Source of the DNA: Cupriavidus pauculus
GTDB lineage: Bacteria; Pseudomonadota; Gammaproteobacteria; Burkholderiales; Burkholderiaceae
DNA: 64,000 bases
Assembly (NCBI RefSeq): GCF_003854935.1
Contig: NZ_CP033969.1
Coordinates: 1,364,001 to 1,428,000, forward strand
Direction: 5' to 3'
A program made the translations under genes and the position numbers. The first letter of the stretch is position 1, and every line of letters starts with the position of its first letter. This document shows positions 28,724 through 37,555 of the stretch, piece after piece. The notes beneath the pieces are model-generated. The model had not been told where the DNA came from, searched no databases, and worked only from the letters and a program-made list of their open reading frames with translations.

Positions 28724-28943
28724 GGATCGGCGGAATGGCGACGTGGCGGTCGCTCTTTTTAAGCGGAAGCTCCAGACAATAGCATGCCAGCAGGTAGAAT
28801 GCCGCCGACGCCACCATGGCGCGCCGCGCGACGCCCGTCGCGCCCTGCCGGCGGCCAACCGCCCGGCCGTCGCGCGCGTTATGCTGTGCATACTGTCGAA
28901 CCCGGGCGGGACGCCAGCCCCGCCCGACTTCTCCGAGCCTCCC

Positions 28944-29762
28944 ATGACCTTTACCGAGCTGCTGTCCAGCGCCTGGCAGCGAAACGATTCCCTGCTGTGC
29001 GTCGGGCTCGATCCGGACCCGGCCAAGCTGCCGCTGTCGATGACCGGCACGGGCGGGGCGATCTTCTCGTTCTGCCGCGAAATCGTCGACGCCACCGCCG
29101 ACCTGGTCTGCGCCTTCAAGCCGCAGATTGCCTATTTCCATTCCCAGCGCGCCGAGGACCAGCTCGAGCAGCTGATCGAATACATCCACGACGCCCACCC
29201 GGGGATCCCCGTGATCCTGGACGCCAAGCGCGGCGACATCGGCTCCACGGCCGAGCACTACGCGATCGAGGCGTTCGACCGCTACAAGGCCGACGCGGTG
29301 ACCGTCAGCCCGTACATGGGTTTCGATTCGATGTCGCCGTACCTGGCGCATCCGGGCAAGGGCGTGATCGTGCTGTGCCGCACGTCCAACCCGGGCGGCT
29401 CGGACGTGCAGTTCCTGCAGGTCGACGGCAAGCCGCTGTACCAGGTGGTGGCCGAGGCCGCGCGCGAACGCTGGAATACGAACGGCCAGATGGGCTTGGT
29501 GGTGGGCGCCACGTTCCCGAACGAGATTGCCCGGGTGCGCCAGATCGTCGGCGACATGCCGCTGCTGATCCCGGGCATCGGCGCCCAGGGCGGCGACATC
29601 GAGGCCACCGTGAAGGCCGGCCGCACGGCCGACGGCACCGGCATGATGATCAACTCGTCGCGCGCCATCCTGTACGCCAGCCGCGACAAGAACTTCGCCG
29701 CGGCCGCCCGCAACGTGGCGTTGCAGACGCGCGAGACGATCAACCGGTTCCGGCACGGTTGA
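28944..29762 (+). CDS. pyrF: Orotidine-5'-phosphate decarboxylase (type 2)
   Basis: 272 residues from ATG 28944 ([26 protein letters not shown]), the length of the long, type 2 family. The catalytic signature is [17 protein letters not shown] with the Asp-Lys-Asp network; phosphate-binding end [18 protein letters not shown] and [16 protein letters not shown] are conserved. Decarboxylates OMP to UMP, the last step of pyrimidine synthesis. A TATGCT at about 28881 is a possible -10. Confidence 0.97.
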   Translation: MTFTELLSSAWQRNDSLLCVGLDPDPAKLPLSMTGTGGAIFSFCREIVDATADLVCAFKPQIAYFHSQRAEDQLEQLIEYIHDAHPGIPVILDAKRGDIGSTAEHYAIEAFDRYKADAVTVSPYMGFDSMSPYLAHPGKGVIVLCRTSNPGGSDVQFLQVDGKPLYQVVAEAARERWNTNGQMGLVVGATFPNEIARVRQIVGDMPLLIPGIGAQGGDIEATVKAGRTADGTGMMINSSRAILYASRDKNFAAAARNVALQTRETINRFRHG

Positions 29763-29779
29763 GCGTTGTGCTCGGAGTG

Positions 29780-29910
29780 GGCTCCCCTCTCCCGCGTGCG
29801 GGAGAGGGGCTGGGGGAGAGGGCCGGCGGCTCAAATTGCGACTTGTCGGCAAGCAGATGCTCAACGCCCTCTCCCCCGACCCCTCTCCCGCCGTGCGGGA
29901 GAGGGGAGCC
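29780..29910. repeat. Paired REP-like inverted repeat
   Basis: The left arm (29780-29823) begins GGCTCCCCTCTCCCGC and ends GGGGGAGAGGGC; the right arm (29866-29910) is nearly its reverse complement. Each arm also forms its own hairpin CTCTCCCGC/GCGGGAGAG. The 42-base spacer is unrelated. Location between the convergent pyrF and pncC and the clustered-palindrome form suit a REP/BIME-type element, and a weaker copy is at 26346-26398. Confidence 0.75.
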
Positions 29911-29923
29911 AACCAGCGGATTC

Positions 29924-30421
29924 TTACGCCTCGTTCCGAATCAGCTCGATCAGTCCGCGCATCGCGTGCTCGGCCGCCTGGCGGCGGATCTGGGCGCGGT
30001 CGCCCTTGAAGCGCTGGGTTTCGGTGCGGGTGGTGATGCGGTTGCTCCAGCCAAAGCAGACCATGCCGACCGGCTTGTCCGGGGTGCCGCCGGTGGGGCC
30101 GGCCACGCCGGTGATCGACAGCGACACCTGGGCGCGGCTGTTCAGCAGGGCGCCCTCGGCCATGGCGTGGGCCACTTCCTCGCTGACCGCGCCGTGGTCG
30201 CGGATCAGCTTCGCGGGCACGCCGATCATGGTCGTCTTGGCCTCGTTCGAATAGGTCACGAAGCCGCGCTCGAACCAGCCGGACGACCCTGAGATATCGG
30301 TGATGGCCGCCGCCACGAGCCCGCCCGTGCAGGATTCCGCGGTGGCGAGCATGAGCGAGCGTTCCGCGAGGGCGGCTCCGGCCTGGATGGCTAGCTGGTC
30401 AAGCAGGCGGCTGACGGACAT
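29924..30421 (-). CDS. pncC: CinA-family nicotinamide-nucleotide amidase (PncC)
   Basis: 165 residues, equal to the stand-alone C-terminal CinA domain. Conserved LATAESCTGGLVAAAITD with the active-site Ser/Lys region, FVTYSNEAKTTMIGV, and GVAGPTGGTPDKPVGMV. Converts nicotinamide mononucleotide to nicotinate mononucleotide and ammonia, recycling NAD breakdown products. It is the last gene of the thiL-pgpA-pncC string, 42 bases after pgpA, an arrangement common in betaproteobacteria. Confidence 0.93.
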   Translation of the reverse strand: MSVSRLLDQLAIQAGAALAERSLMLATAESCTGGLVAAAITDISGSSGWFERGFVTYSNEAKTTMIGVPAKLIRDHGAVSEEVAHAMAEGALLNSRAQVSLSITGVAGPTGGTPDKPVGMVCFGWSNRITTRTETQRFKGDRAQIRRQAAEHAMRGLIELIRNEA

Positions 30422-30463
30422 GGCGGCGATTCCCCGAATCCTGGTGCAGAAAGGGCGCGGCGC

Positions 30464-31045
30464 TCAGAACGAGCGCCACAGGGCGAACACGAGCAGCGTG
30501 TAGAACGCCGCGAAGATATCGTCGAACATCACGCCGAAGGCGCCCGTGAAGCCGGGGCCCTTGAGCGTGCGGTCGTAGTACCGGATCGGCGCCGGCTTGG
30601 CGATGTCGAACAGCCGGAACCACAGGAAGGCCGCGAACTGGCCCCAGAACCCGGTGGGCGTGACGAAGACCAGCACCAGCCAGAACGCCACGATCTCGTC
30701 CCAGACCATGCTGCCGTGGTCGTAGACGCCCATGTCGCGCGCGGTGCGCAGGCACGCCCAGATGCCGAGCACGAAGCCCCCGGCGATGATCCACAGCCAC
30801 GTGGTCGGCTCGATCCACATCGAGATCACGACGAACGACAGCCAGCCGTAGAGCGTGCCGACCGTGCCGGGGCTGACCGGCGACAGGCCCGAGCCAAAGC
30901 CGAGCGCCAGCAGCCGGGCCGGATGGCCAAGCATGAAGCGCGCGGTGGGGCGCGTGATGCGGGACGTCTGGCCGGCCTCCAGCGTGACGGGCTCGGCAGG
31001 ATGGGCGGGGTCGCGCGGCGCGGCCCCGGGGGGATAGGCGGACAT
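30464..31045 (-). CDS. pgpA: Phosphatidylglycerophosphatase A
   Basis: 193 residues from ATG 31043-31045. The PgpA fold is visible: GFGSGLSPVSPGTVGTLYGW, DHGSMVWDEIVAFWLVL, and FRLFDIAKPAPIRYYD with several membrane spans and the acidic metal-binding residues D-E and D-I-A-K-P. Dephosphorylates phosphatidylglycerophosphate to phosphatidylglycerol in the inner membrane. 103 bases after thiL and 42 before pncC. Confidence 0.95.
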   Translation of the reverse strand: MSAYPPGAAPRDPAHPAEPVTLEAGQTSRITRPTARFMLGHPARLLALGFGSGLSPVSPGTVGTLYGWLSFVVISMWIEPTTWLWIIAGGFVLGIWACLRTARDMGVYDHGSMVWDEIVAFWLVLVFVTPTGFWGQFAAFLWFRLFDIAKPAPIRYYDRTLKGPGFTGAFGVMFDDIFAAFYTLLVFALWRSF

Positions 31046-31148
31046 CAAGAACCTGGCTCGACTTTTCTAGTGATATATGGCGCGCAAGCGCACGGCTCTC
31101 CCTGTTGCGCGCATGCCCGGCATCATGACACGGCTTGGCGGCGGTGTG

Positions 31149-32129
31149 TCACGGCGCGGTGAAATGATCGAACGACGCGCCCGCGTACGTGTACGGGTCG
31201 CCATGGCGGTCGACCAGCCGCAGCCCGGCCTCCGGAGTGATCGATCCGACACGCGTGAGCGGCAGGCCCAGTTGCTGGCCGATGGCGGCGATGGCCTCGC
31301 GCTGACCCACCGGGGCGGTGAAGCACAGTTCGTAGTCGTCGCCGCCGGCCAGCACGCAGTCTCGCTGGCAGCCGATCGGCTGCGCGCCCAGGATGGCCGA
31401 GCGGGGCAGGACGTCGACGTCGACGATGGCGCCGACCGACGAGCGGGCGAGGATGTGGCCCAGGTCGCCAATCAGGCCATCGGAAATGTCCAGCGCCGCG
31501 TGCGCCACGCCGCGCAGCGCCATGCCCAGCGCCACGCGCGGCGTCGGGGTGTCCATGCGCGGCCGCACCTCGGTGAAATCGGGCTCGGGCAGCAGCCATT
31601 CGCCGCGGCAGTCGCCCAGCGCCAGCCGGGCGTCGCCGAGCGTGCCCGAGATCCAGATGTCGTCGCCGGGCCGGGCGGCGTCGCGGCGCAGCGCCTGGCG
31701 CAGCGGCACGTCGCCGAACACGGTGATGGACAGCGTCAGCGGGCCCTTGGTGGTGTCGCCGCCGATCAGCTCGCAGCCGTGGTCGTCGGCCAGGGCCAGC
31801 AGGCCGCCGGCAAAGGCTTCCAGCCAGGCGGGATCGGCCTCCGGCAGCGCCAGCGCCAGCGTGAACGCGCGCGGCTCGGCGCCCATCGCGGCCAGGTCCG
31901 ACAGGTTCACGGCCAGCGCCTTGTGGCCCAGCGCGCGCGGCGGGACATCGGGAAAGAAATGGCGGCCGCTGACCAGCATGTCGGTGCTGATGGCCAGCTG
32001 GTGGCCCGGGCGCGGGTCGATCAGCGCGCAGTCATCGCCCACGCCGAGCGCCGCCTTATGCACTGGGCGCGTGAAGAAGCGGCGAATCAGGTCGAATTCG
32101 GAAAGGGAGACGGCGCTGGGATCTGGCAT
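31149..32129 (-). CDS. thiL: Thiamine-monophosphate kinase
   Basis: About 326 residues from ATG 32127-32129 (MPDPSAVSLSEFDLIRRFF); a second ATG at 32142-32144 would add MPPTF, and neither has a clear ribosome site. ThiL motifs: GVGDDCALIDPRPGHQLAISTDMLVSG with the Mg-binding Asp residues, DLAAMGAEPRAFTLALALP, and ELIGGDTTKGPLTLSITVFG. Phosphorylates thiamine monophosphate to thiamine diphosphate, cofactor of the transketolase encoded at 39 kb. First gene of the thiL-pgpA-pncC string. Confidence 0.95.
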   Translation of the reverse strand: MPDPSAVSLSEFDLIRRFFTRPVHKAALGVGDDCALIDPRPGHQLAISTDMLVSGRHFFPDVPPRALGHKALAVNLSDLAAMGAEPRAFTLALALPEADPAWLEAFAGGLLALADDHGCELIGGDTTKGPLTLSITVFGDVPLRQALRRDAARPGDDIWISGTLGDARLALGDCRGEWLLPEPDFTEVRPRMDTPTPRVALGMALRGVAHAALDISDGLIGDLGHILARSSVGAIVDVDVLPRSAILGAQPIGCQRDCVLAGGDDYELCFTAPVGQREAIAAIGQQLGLPLTRVGSITPEAGLRLVDRHGDPYTYAGASFDHFTAP

Positions 32130-32215
32130 GAAGGTGGGGGGCATACCGTCTGGTCAAGCCCAGCGGCATGCGGCATATTGTACCGAAACGCAAAGGTGCC
32201 CCGCGCAAAACGCCC

Positions 32216-32245
32216 ATTGTGAAATAGTTTTTCACAATATAAAAT
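32216..32245 (+). promoter_or_regulatory. Palindromic operator candidate and -10 box upstream of maeB
   Basis: ATTGTGAAA (32216-32224) and TTTCACAAT (32230-32238) form a perfect nine-base inverted repeat with a five-base spacer. The right arm runs into TATAAAAT (32238-32245), an excellent -10. A protein bound here would block or modulate RNA polymerase at the malic-enzyme promoter, 121 bases before the maeB start. Confidence 0.6.
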
Positions 32246-32365
32246 GCGCCATTTCCAAGGCAGCAGCCTAAGCGCCTGTGAAAGCGGAGACAGCGGGTTC
32301 GTGGAGCCGGCCCGTGCTCATTCCCAGCGTTATTCATGCGGCTCCACTGATCGGAAGATGCGCAG

Positions 32366-34690
32366 ATGACAAGCCCTCAGCAGTCCCCGTCCCAAGACGA
32401 TCTGAAACAGCAGCAGCGTGAGGCGCTGCGCAAGGCCGCACTCGAATACCACGAGTTTCCGACCCCCGGCAAGATTTCCGTCACCCCCACCAAGCCGCTG
32501 TCGAACCAGCGTGACCTGGCCCTGGCCTACTCGCCGGGCGTGGCCGCCGCGTGCGAGGAAATCGTCGCCGACCAGGCCAATTCCTTCCGCTATACCGCCC
32601 GTGGCAACCTGGTGGCCGTGATCACCAACGGTACCGCCGTGCTGGGCCTGGGCGACATTGGCGCCGCGGCGTCGAAGCCGGTCATGGAAGGCAAGGGCGG
32701 GCTGTTCAAGAAGTTTGCCGGCATCGACGTCTTCGACATCGAGATCGACGAGAAGGACCCCGAGAAGCTGGTGGACATCATCGCGTCGCTGGAGCCCACG
32801 TTCGGCGGCATCAACCTTGAAGACATCAAGGCGCCGGAGTGCTTCTACGTGGAGCGCAAGCTGCGCGAGCGGATGAAGATTCCCGTCTTCCACGACGACC
32901 AGCACGGCACCGCCATCGTGGTGGGCGCGGCGGTCATCAACGGGCTGAAGGTCGTCGGCAAGGACATCTCCAAGGTGAAGCTGGTGGCCTCGGGCGCCGG
33001 CGCGGCTGCGCTGGCCTGCCTGGACCTGCTGGTCGACATGGGCCTGCCGATCGAGAACATCTGGGTGACGGACCTGGCCGGCGTGGTCTACGAGGGCCGC
33101 ACCGAGCTGATGGACCCGGAAAAGGCGCGCTTCTCGCAGAAGACCGACAAGCGCAAGCTGGCCGAGGTCATGGACGGCGCCGACATCTTCCTGGGCCTGT
33201 CCGCCGCCGGCGTGCTGAAGCCGGAAATGGTGCAGAAGATGGCCGACAAGCCGCTGGTGCTGGCGCTGGCCAACCCGAACCCGGAAATCATGCCGGAACT
33301 GGCCAAGGAAGTGCGTCCGGACGCCGTGATCGCCACGGGCCGCACCGACTATCCGAACCAGGTCAACAACGTCCTCTGCTTCCCGTTCATCTTCCGTGGC
33401 GCGCTGGACTGCGGCGCGACGACGATCACGCGCGAGATGGAGATTGCCGCGGCCAACGCCGTGGCAGAGCTGGCCCGCCAGGAACAGAGCGACATCGTGG
33501 CCACGGCCTATGGCATCCAGGACCTGTCGTTCGGCCCCGAATACCTGATCCCGAAGCCGTTCGACCCGCGCCTGATCGTCAAGATCGCGCCGGCCGTGGC
33601 CGAGGCGGCGGCCAAGAGCGGCGTGGCCGCGCGGCCGATCGAGGACATGGACGCGTATCGCCTGCAACTGCAGCAGTTCGTCTACCACTCGGGCACGCTG
33701 ATGAAGCCGATCTACGCGGCCGCGCGCAAGGTGGAGATGGAAAAGAAGCGCATCGTCTTTGCCGAGGGCGAAGAGGAACGCGTGCTGCGCGCCGTGCAGG
33801 TGATCGTCGACGAGAAGCTGGCCAACCCGATCCTGATCGGCCGTCCGGCCGTGCTGTCGCACCGGATCGAGCGCTTTGGCCTGCGCCTGCGCATGGGCGT
33901 GGACTTCACGGTCGTCAATCCCGAGCATGACGAGCGCTTCCGCGACTACTCGGACACGTACTACCGCATGATGGCCCGCGAGGGCGTCACCCAGCAGTAC
34001 GCCAAGCTGGAAATGCGCCGCCGCACCACGCTGATCGGCGCGATGCTGGTCAAGAAGGGCGAGGCCGACGGCATGATCTGCGGCACGGTCAGCACCACGG
34101 CGGCCCACCTGCGCTATATCGACCAGGTGCTCGGCGGCACGAACAAGGTGTACGCCGCGATGAACGGCCTGGTGCTGCCGGGCCGCCAGATCTTCCTGGT
34201 GGACACGCACGTGAACGTCGACCCGACCGCCGAGGAACTGGCCGAGATCACGATCATGGCGGCCGAGGAACTGAAGCGCTTTGGCATCGAGCCGAAGGTG
34301 GGGCTGCTGTCGCATTCGAACTTTGGCACGTCCGAGGCACCGTCGGCCCGCAAGATGCGCGATACGCTGCAGATCCTGCGCGACCGCGCGCCGGACCTGG
34401 AAGTCGATGGCGAAATGCACGGCGACAGCGCGCTGGACGAGAAGCTGCGCGATTCGCTGGTGCCGGACGGCTCGCTCAAGGGCGAAGCCAACCTGCTGGT
34501 CTGCCCGAACATCGACGCGGCCAATATCTCGTACAACCTGCTCAAGGTGGCGGCCGGCAACAACGTGGCCATCGGCCCAATCCTGCTGGGCGTGAAGGCG
34601 CCGGTGCATATCCTGACACCGTCGGCCACCGTGCGCCGTATCGTCAACATGACCGCGCTGGTCGTGGTGGACGCCGCCGCCAAGGGTTGA
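32366..34690 (+). CDS. maeB: NADP-dependent malic enzyme, MaeB type
   Basis: 774 residues, the long multidomain type. N-terminal malic domain ([43 protein letters not shown]), NAD(P)-binding domain ([21 protein letters not shown]) and from about residue 440 a phosphotransacetylase-like domain ([41 protein letters not shown]). Decarboxylates malate to pyruvate making NADPH; the PTA-like part is regulatory (acetyl-CoA inhibition in E. coli) and lacks PTA activity. Followed by a terminator at 34752-34775. Confidence 0.96.
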   Translation: MTSPQQSPSQDDLKQQQREALRKAALEYHEFPTPGKISVTPTKPLSNQRDLALAYSPGVAAACEEIVADQANSFRYTARGNLVAVITNGTAVLGLGDIGAAASKPVMEGKGGLFKKFAGIDVFDIEIDEKDPEKLVDIIASLEPTFGGINLEDIKAPECFYVERKLRERMKIPVFHDDQHGTAIVVGAAVINGLKVVGKDISKVKLVASGAGAAALACLDLLVDMGLPIENIWVTDLAGVVYEGRTELMDPEKARFSQKTDKRKLAEVMDGADIFLGLSAAGVLKPEMVQKMADKPLVLALANPNPEIMPELAKEVRPDAVIATGRTDYPNQVNNVLCFPFIFRGALDCGATTITREMEIAAANAVAELARQEQSDIVATAYGIQDLSFGPEYLIPKPFDPRLIVKIAPAVAEAAAKSGVAARPIEDMDAYRLQLQQFVYHSGTLMKPIYAAARKVEMEKKRIVFAEGEEERVLRAVQVIVDEKLANPILIGRPAVLSHRIERFGLRLRMGVDFTVVNPEHDERFRDYSDTYYRMMAREGVTQQYAKLEMRRRTTLIGAMLVKKGEADGMICGTVSTTAAHLRYIDQVLGGTNKVYAAMNGLVLPGRQIFLVDTHVNVDPTAEELAEITIMAAEELKRFGIEPKVGLLSHSNFGTSEAPSARKMRDTLQILRDRAPDLEVDGEMHGDSALDEKLRDSLVPDGSLKGEANLLVCPNIDAANISYNLLKVAAGNNVAIGPILLGVKAPVHILTPSATVRRIVNMTALVVVDAAAKG

Positions 34691-34751
34691 TCGCCGTAAA
34701 AGCCCGCGGGCCGGCACCGGCCTGCCGGGCCATCGTCCGCATGTGATGCAG

Positions 34752-34775
34752 AAGCCGGGTCCGCCCGGCTTTTTT
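34752..34775 (+). terminator. Rho-independent terminator of maeB
   Basis: AAGCCGGG (34752-34759) and CCCGGCTT (34764-34771) with a 4-base loop, then TTTT. Confidence 0.9.
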
Positions 34776-35014
34776 CATGTCCGCGCCCGGCGCCCCTTGC
34801 GAGGTTAGTATGCGCACACATATCAATAACATATTGAAACAATTGAAGAAATTCCGCCTGCCACGGCGCGGGGATTGATTAATGGTGGACTTGCGCGTAA
34901 CCTTACGCCTTTGAATGCGGACGCTCGCCTGGGCGTGCCGGAGCCGTCGCGGGCCTTTCTGCGTGGCGCCGGAATGACCCGCCACCAACCTTCGCCAACG
35001 ATTCATTCACCATC
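34776..35014. other. A/T-richer spacer upstream of the RNase gene
   Basis: After the maeB terminator the sequence becomes clearly less GC-rich (for example atatcaataacatattgaaa at 34819-34838 and ggggattgattaatggtgga) before returning to normal. It must hold the promoter of the RNase-inhibitor pair. No gene is visible. Confidence 0.5.
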
Positions 35015-35470
35015 GTGGGTTCCCGGAATTCGCAAAGCCAGTCGCAGCGGCAGTCAAGTCGGCAGTCCCTGAGCCTGGTACGGAGCCTGGGCCACGTGTT
35101 GGCCGGCGCGGCGCTGACGATGGCGCTGTCCCTGGCGCCGCAGGGTGCGATGGCAAGGCAGTCGCCCGACCTGGCCGGGATGGTGGGAACCATCGCGGCC
35201 CCGCAGTTGCCCAACGAGGCGCAGCAGACGCTGGAGCTGATACAGGCCGGCGGGCCGTTCCCGTATGACAAGGATGGTTCGCGGTTCGGCAACTACGAAC
35301 GCATCCTGCCGCAGCAGCCTCGCGGGTATTACCGCGAATACACCGTCAAGAACAGCAAGAGCCGGAATCGGGGAGCCAGGCGGATCGTGTGCGGTGGTGA
35401 CCAACGCGCCGCCAACGACTGCTATTACACGGAAGACCACTACAACAGTTTCAAACGGATAACCAAATGA
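35015..35470 (+). CDS. Exported barnase-type (N1/T1-like) ribonuclease
   Basis: 151 residues from GTG 35015. A basic n-region precedes a hydrophobic signal HVLAGAALTMALSLAPQGAMA (cut near residue 47). The mature part is the microbial RNase fold: PYDKDGSRFGNYERILPQQPRGYYREYTV with catalytic Glu108, then ARRIVCGG (Arg122/Arg123) and EDHYNSFKRITK with His142, matching barnase E73, R83/R87 and H102. Cys126 and Cys136 could form a disulfide. A guanyl-preferring RNase is expected. Its stop overlaps the start of the barstar-like gene by ATGA. Confidence 0.9.
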   Translation: MGSRNSQSQSQRQSSRQSLSLVRSLGHVLAGAALTMALSLAPQGAMARQSPDLAGMVGTIAAPQLPNEAQQTLELIQAGGPFPYDKDGSRFGNYERILPQQPRGYYREYTVKNSKSRNRGARRIVCGGDQRAANDCYYTEDHYNSFKRITK

Positions 35471-36075
35471 TGACTGACATTTTCGGACTGGGCGACGCCC
35501 TTGCCGCCCGCGAGGAGCGCGGCGCCGGAGATGGCTGGCAAAGGGCTCACCATCACGCCCAGAACCTATATGACAACGTGCTGATGATGCCCCGCCAGGA
35601 TCTGACGCACCGACTTCCGCCCGCCTGTGCGCCAGTCATGGTCACGTGGGCTGACGACGGCACCAACGAGGGAGCCATGAATCTGTTCAAGACGGTGCGT
35701 CCCAACATCGTCCAGTCGATCCGCGCGTTCCGGGTGCCCGAGCTGTCCCAGGCCGCCGCCGCGCTGAACCAGCATTTCCTGTACGCCAACTGCGCCGATT
35801 GCGCGAGCAAGGCGGAAATCCTGGAGCGGATTGCCACGGAATTCACGTTCCCGAAGCATTTCGGCAAGAATTTCGACGCCCTGTCCGACTGCCTGACCGA
35901 CATGATCCACAAGTCGGGCCCGCAGCCCGGTTTCGTGATCGTGCTGGAAGGTCTGCCGATCGCGCAGAAGTTCGACAAGGAAGCGCGCGAGGTGCTGCTC
36001 GACGTATTCCGTGACGCCGCCGAGTTCTGGGGCGAGCGCAAGGTGCAGTTCCGGGTGTTCTACTCGTTCGCCTGA
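35467..36075 (+). CDS. Barstar-family ribonuclease inhibitor
   Basis: 202 residues from ATG 35467, which overlaps the RNase stop. The C-terminal 100 residues are barstar: EFTFPKHFGKNFDALSDCLTDM keeps Asp137 and Asp141, equivalent to barstar Asp35 and Asp39 that contact barnase; Trp38 of barstar is Ser140 here. The N-terminal 70-100 residues have no counterpart in barstar. An internal ATG at 35677 with GAGGGA before it could give a 132-residue form. The product is cytoplasmic and would protect the cell from the RNase. Confidence 0.9.
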   Translation: MMTDIFGLGDALAAREERGAGDGWQRAHHHAQNLYDNVLMMPRQDLTHRLPPACAPVMVTWADDGTNEGAMNLFKTVRPNIVQSIRAFRVPELSQAAAALNQHFLYANCADCASKAEILERIATEFTFPKHFGKNFDALSDCLTDMIHKSGPQPGFVIVLEGLPIAQKFDKEAREVLLDVFRDAAEFWGERKVQFRVFYSFA

Positions 36076-36107
36076 GCGCCGCGCCGGCTCCGCGCTGGCA
36101 TGATGAA

Positions 36108-36137
36108 AAAAAGCCCGCTGCTGCCAGCGGGCTTTTT
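36108..36137 (+). terminator. Rho-independent terminator of the RNase/barstar pair
   Basis: AAAAAGCCCGCT and AGCGGGCTTTTT form a 12-base stem with a six-base loop, so it can also serve the convergent YidB-like gene. Confidence 0.9.
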
Positions 36138-36165
36138 GTTTGGGCGAGCGCCGTGGCGCGGGCGT

Positions 36166-36798
36166 TCAGGCCGCCGGCGGGAGCTGCCCGCTCGGCGTGA
36201 GGCGGTCGATCAGTTCCGGCAGGCCCTCGCTGAGGCTCGCGGCCACGTCGTCGGATGACATGCCGGTGGTTTCCGCCAGCGACTGCAGCGCGCCGGTGTC
36301 GCCCAGCGCCGACGACAGGTCGGCCGGGCTGACCGCCTCGTTGGCGCCGGTGCCGATCCAGGAATCCACCTGATGGCCCAGCCCGGCCTGGCCCAGGATG
36401 TCGCGCAACGCGCCGATGCCGCCGGCCGCCGCGCCCATCGCCTGCGCCGATCCGCCGGCTTCGCCCTGGCCGCCCAGCAGGCCGCCCAGCAGCGATCCGA
36501 GGTCGAGACCGCCCGGCGCCGGCGCGCTGCCGCCGCCCAGCATGCCGCCGAGCATCCCGCCCAGGCCACCCAGGCCACCCAGACCCCCGAGTCCGCCCAG
36601 CCCGCCACCCGCCGCGCCCGCGTCGGCGGGGTCGGCCGGCGCCACGCTGCCGTCGGCGCCCTGGTGCTTGTTGCGCATGGCCAGCATCGCCAGCAGGCCA
36701 AGGGCCATGATCAGCTTCGGATTGACGCCGCCGGACTGGCCCGGCTGGCCGCCCCGCTGGCCCAGCACGCCACCCAGCACGCTATCGAGTAGTCCCAT
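36166..36798 (-). CDS. YidB-like DUF937 protein
   Basis: 210 residues from ATG 36796-36798 with AAGGAGTCTGAG upstream. Opening MGLLDSVLGGVLGQRGGQPG and the later LRDILGQAGLGHQVDSWIGTG and LSEGLPELIDRLTPSGQLP are DUF937/YidB features. A Gly-Gly-Leu repeat (GGLGGLGGLGGL...) and Met/Gly patches occupy the middle. Function unknown in the family. The start is 13 bases from the rsmE stop, so it is the last gene of a short minus-strand string. Confidence 0.88.
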   Translation of the reverse strand: MGLLDSVLGGVLGQRGGQPGQSGGVNPKLIMALGLLAMLAMRNKHQGADGSVAPADPADAGAAGGGLGGLGGLGGLGGLGGMLGGMLGGGSAPAPGGLDLGSLLGGLLGGQGEAGGSAQAMGAAAGGIGALRDILGQAGLGHQVDSWIGTGANEAVSPADLSSALGDTGALQSLAETTGMSSDDVAASLSEGLPELIDRLTPSGQLPPAA

Positions 36799-36811
36799 CT
36801 CAGACTCCTTA

Positions 36812-37555
36812 TCAAAATCCGCCAAGGATGGCGTTCAGCGTTGCCAGGCATGCCAGCCCGGCGGTTTCCGTGCGCAGGATGCGCGGCCCCAGCGTCACGC
36901 CGATGAAACCGGCGCGGCGCGCGGCGTCTTCCTCGTCGGCGGACAAGCCGCCTTCGGGCCCGATCAGCAGCGTGACGCCCGTGGCACGCCATGCGTCACG
37001 GTGCGTCGCGGCCAGGTCCGCCAGCGACCCGGACGCGCGCGGCGACAGCAGCAGCCGGGCGCCCGAGGCCGGTGCGCTGGCCAGCCACGCTTCCAAGGTA
37101 GCGACCGGCGCCACGGCCGGCAAGCGATTGCGTCCGCATTGTTCGCACGCGGCCTGCACCAGCGCCTGCCAGTGCGCCTGGCGCTTGGCCGCGCGGTCGC
37201 CAGACAGCCGCACGACCGAGCGGCTGGCCTGCAGCGGCTGGATCGCCGTGACTCCCAGTTCCACGGCTTTCTCGATCAGCCAGTCCATCTTGTCGCCGCC
37301 GGCCAGCCCCTGGGCCAGCGTGACGGCGAATGGCGTTTCGGCCTCGGTGGCGTCGTGGGCGCCCACGCGGGCCAGCGCGTGCCGCTTGCCGATCTCGGCC
37401 AGCGTGGCGGCGTGGCTGCCGCCCTGGCCGTTGAACAGCGTGATGGCGTCGCCGGTGGCCAGGCGCAGCACCTGCACGTGGCGGACGACGGGTTCGGGCA
37501 ACGGCAGCACGGCATCGGCGACGAGCGCCGTATCGACAAAGAATCTCGGTGGCAT
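36812..37555 (-). CDS. rsmE: 16S rRNA m3U1498 methyltransferase
   Basis: 247 residues from ATG 37553-37555. N-terminal PUA-like domain (FFVDTALVADAVLPLPEPVVRHVQVLRL) and C-terminal SPOUT knot with GPEGGLSADEEDAARRAGF and LGPRILRTETAGLACLATLNA, the AdoMet-binding trefoil. The typical LAQGLAGGDKMDWLIEKAVELGV also occurs. Methylates U1498 of 16S rRNA on the 30S subunit. The ATG overlaps the TGA of the preceding VOC gene (ATGA), so the two are coupled. Confidence 0.97.
   Translation of the reverse strand: MPPRFFVDTALVADAVLPLPEPVVRHVQVLRLATGDAITLFNGQGGSHAATLAEIGKRHALARVGAHDATEAETPFAVTLAQGLAGGDKMDWLIEKAVELGVTAIQPLQASRSVVRLSGDRAAKRQAHWQALVQAACEQCGRNRLPAVAPVATLEAWLASAPASGARLLLSPRASGSLADLAATHRDAWRATGVTLLIGPEGGLSADEEDAARRAGFIGVTLGPRILRTETAGLACLATLNAILGGF

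Noticed and set aside
32216-32238. CRP or Rex site upstream of maeB
   Set aside because: Spacing between half-sites does not fit either standard consensus; kept only as an unassigned operator candidate.
32330-34717. 795-codon minus-strand frame over maeB
   Set aside because: Shadow of maeB; the plus frame has all malic-enzyme and PTA-like motifs.
35677-36075. Barstar-like gene starting at the internal ATG as the only form
   Set aside because: The 35467 start overlaps the RNase stop by ATGA and the preceding 70 codons look coding, so the longer form is kept as primary.
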